From JAKEGN01 sp964465665 (GTDB lineage Bacteria; Pseudomonadota; Gammaproteobacteria; Steroidobacterales; Woeseiaceae): a stretch of DNA of 7,729 nt. How positions within the stretch are numbered: position 1 is the stretch's first letter; each line of letters begins with the position of its first letter. The notes under the pieces were generated by a model. The model worked only from the letters and a program-made list of their open reading frames with translations. It was not told where the DNA came from and searched no databases. Position numbers and translations under genes: made by a program. Location: contig CAYXKM010000010.1 of the NCBI GenBank assembly GCA_964465665.1, positions 1 to 7,729 on the forward strand, written 5' to 3'. Shown here in pieces: positions 6,998 to 7,729 of the stretch.

Positions 6998-7729
6998 ATG
7001 AACGATGTCAAACCAGCAGAAAAGCTCATCCAGTCGGTACCCGTGAACCTGGCCGGCCAGCGATTGGACCAGGCCCTTGCGCAGATGTTTCCCGGCTATT
7101 CGCGAAGCCGTTTGAAGGATTGGGTACTGCAGGGCCGGGTGATAATCAACGGTGCTGTCCGACGGCCCAGAGACGCAGTCGAATCGGGCGACGTTGTTGA
7201 AGTCACCGTCGTCACCGAAGCTGCGGTCATCAGTTTGCCGGAGCCGATAGACATCGAGGCAGTTTACGAGGATGACGAACTGCTCATCATCAACAAGCCG
7301 GCGGGCCTGGTCGTGCATCCGGGAGCCGGTAACACTCGCGGTACCCTGATGAACGGTCTCCTGCACAGGGCGCCGCAACTCGCCGATTTGCCACGAGCCG
7401 GGATTATTCATCGCCTCGACAAGGAGACCAGCGGCTTGTTACTGGTAGCCAAGACATTGAATGTTCATACGGCAATGGTGCGGCGGCTGGCGGCGCGTGA
7501 ATTGACGCGAAAGTACCTTGCCGTTTGTACCGGCGTACTGACCGGTGGTGGCACCGTCGATGCACCGATAGGGCGCCACCCGTTCGACCGAAAGAAAATG
7601 ACGGTACGCGACGACGGGAGGCCGGCGATCACGCATTACCGGGTTATCGAACGATTTGCCGCCCACACGTACATAGCCGTCGAACTCGAGACCGGCCGGA
7701 CGCACCAGATTCGCGTGCACCTGGCGGCG
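6998..7729 (+). CDS. rluD: 23S rRNA pseudouridine synthase RluD (partial, 3' end beyond window)
   Basis: RluD converts uridines 1911, 1915 and 1917 (E. coli numbering) in helix 69 of 23S rRNA to pseudouridine, a late step in large-subunit maturation. The 244 codons present begin MNDVKPAEKL and show an S4-type RNA-binding domain (about 20-70: QRLDQALAQMFPGYSRSRLK, then GRVIINGAV). The RsuA/RluA-family catalytic domain follows: INKPAGLVVHPGAGN (98-112), the active-site IIHRLDKETSGL with D141, RKYLAV (171-176), PIGRHPFDRKKM (190-201) and LETGRTHQIRVHLAA at the edge. The VHPGAGN and RHP segments resemble RluD more than RluA or RluC. Roughly 80 C-terminal residues should be missing. ATG 6998 matches the family's start region, although no strong ribosome site precedes it. 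Divergence from bamD matches the arrangement in E. coli and Pseudomonas, supporting both names. Confidence 0.95.
   Translation, partial: MNDVKPAEKLIQSVPVNLAGQRLDQALAQMFPGYSRSRLKDWVLQGRVIINGAVRRPRDAVESGDVVEVTVVTEAAVISLPEPIDIEAVYEDDELLIINKPAGLVVHPGAGNTRGTLMNGLLHRAPQLADLPRAGIIHRLDKETSGLLLVAKTLNVHTAMVRRLAARELTRKYLAVCTGVLTGGGTVDAPIGRHPFDRKKMTVRDDGRPAITHYRVIERFAAHTYIAVELETGRTHQIRVHLAA

Noticed and set aside
6874..7029. N-terminal extension of bamD to a start at 7029
   Set aside because: It would overlap the divergent rluD start and put a long hydrophilic stretch ahead of a normal lipoprotein signal peptide.
1..7729. A novel defence, mobile or secondary-metabolite system
   Set aside because: Every long coding stretch belongs to a well-known housekeeping or pilus-regulation family, intergenic gaps are all under 230 bp, and no direct-repeat array, transposase, integrase, attachment site or tRNA was seen.

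Overview
The window reads as an ordinary housekeeping segment of a gammaproteobacterial chromosome with moderately high G+C. All seven genes are intact apart from the two cut by the window edges. The mix of families (PilS/PilR type IV pilus regulators, an E. coli-like SucCD pair, a BamD lipoprotein and RluD) points to Gammaproteobacteria. The gene order recalls Xanthomonas/Xylella (pilR-pilS beside sucCD) and Pseudomonas (pilSR close to bamD and rluD), but species cannot be fixed from the sequence.

Layout, left to right. On the minus strand, a two-gene signalling operon: the sensor kinase PilS (311-1984) followed by the response regulator PilR (start at 314, running off the left edge), joined by a 4-nt ATGA overlap. 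A 227-bp divergent intergenic region (1985-2211) separates pilS from the plus-strand genes sucC (2212-3375) and sucD (3397-4269), the two subunits of succinyl-CoA synthetase, 21 bp apart. After 45 bp comes nadE (4315-5946), a glutamine-dependent NAD+ synthetase with an N-terminal amidase domain and a TTG start. A 132-bp convergent gap holding a long imperfect hairpin (5985-6060) separates nadE from bamD on the minus strand (6079-6873). A 124-bp divergent region then leads to rluD on the plus strand (6998 to the right edge, incomplete).

Together the genes cover pilus gene control, the substrate-level phosphorylation step of the TCA cycle, NAD+ biosynthesis, outer-membrane protein assembly and ribosome maturation. 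sucC, sucD and nadE are probably one transcription unit, since spacing is short and no terminator is visible between them. Their link to pilSR and bamD/rluD looks like positional conservation rather than a shared pathway.

I found no mobile element, CRISPR array, tRNA, rRNA, prophage or defence gene, and no evidence of a previously undescribed system. The items worth a second look are small: the gene order itself, the nadE-bamD hairpin, the weakly signalled nadE start, an inverted repeat ahead of sucC, a Lys-to-Arg change in SucD and a doubtful small frame ahead of pilS.
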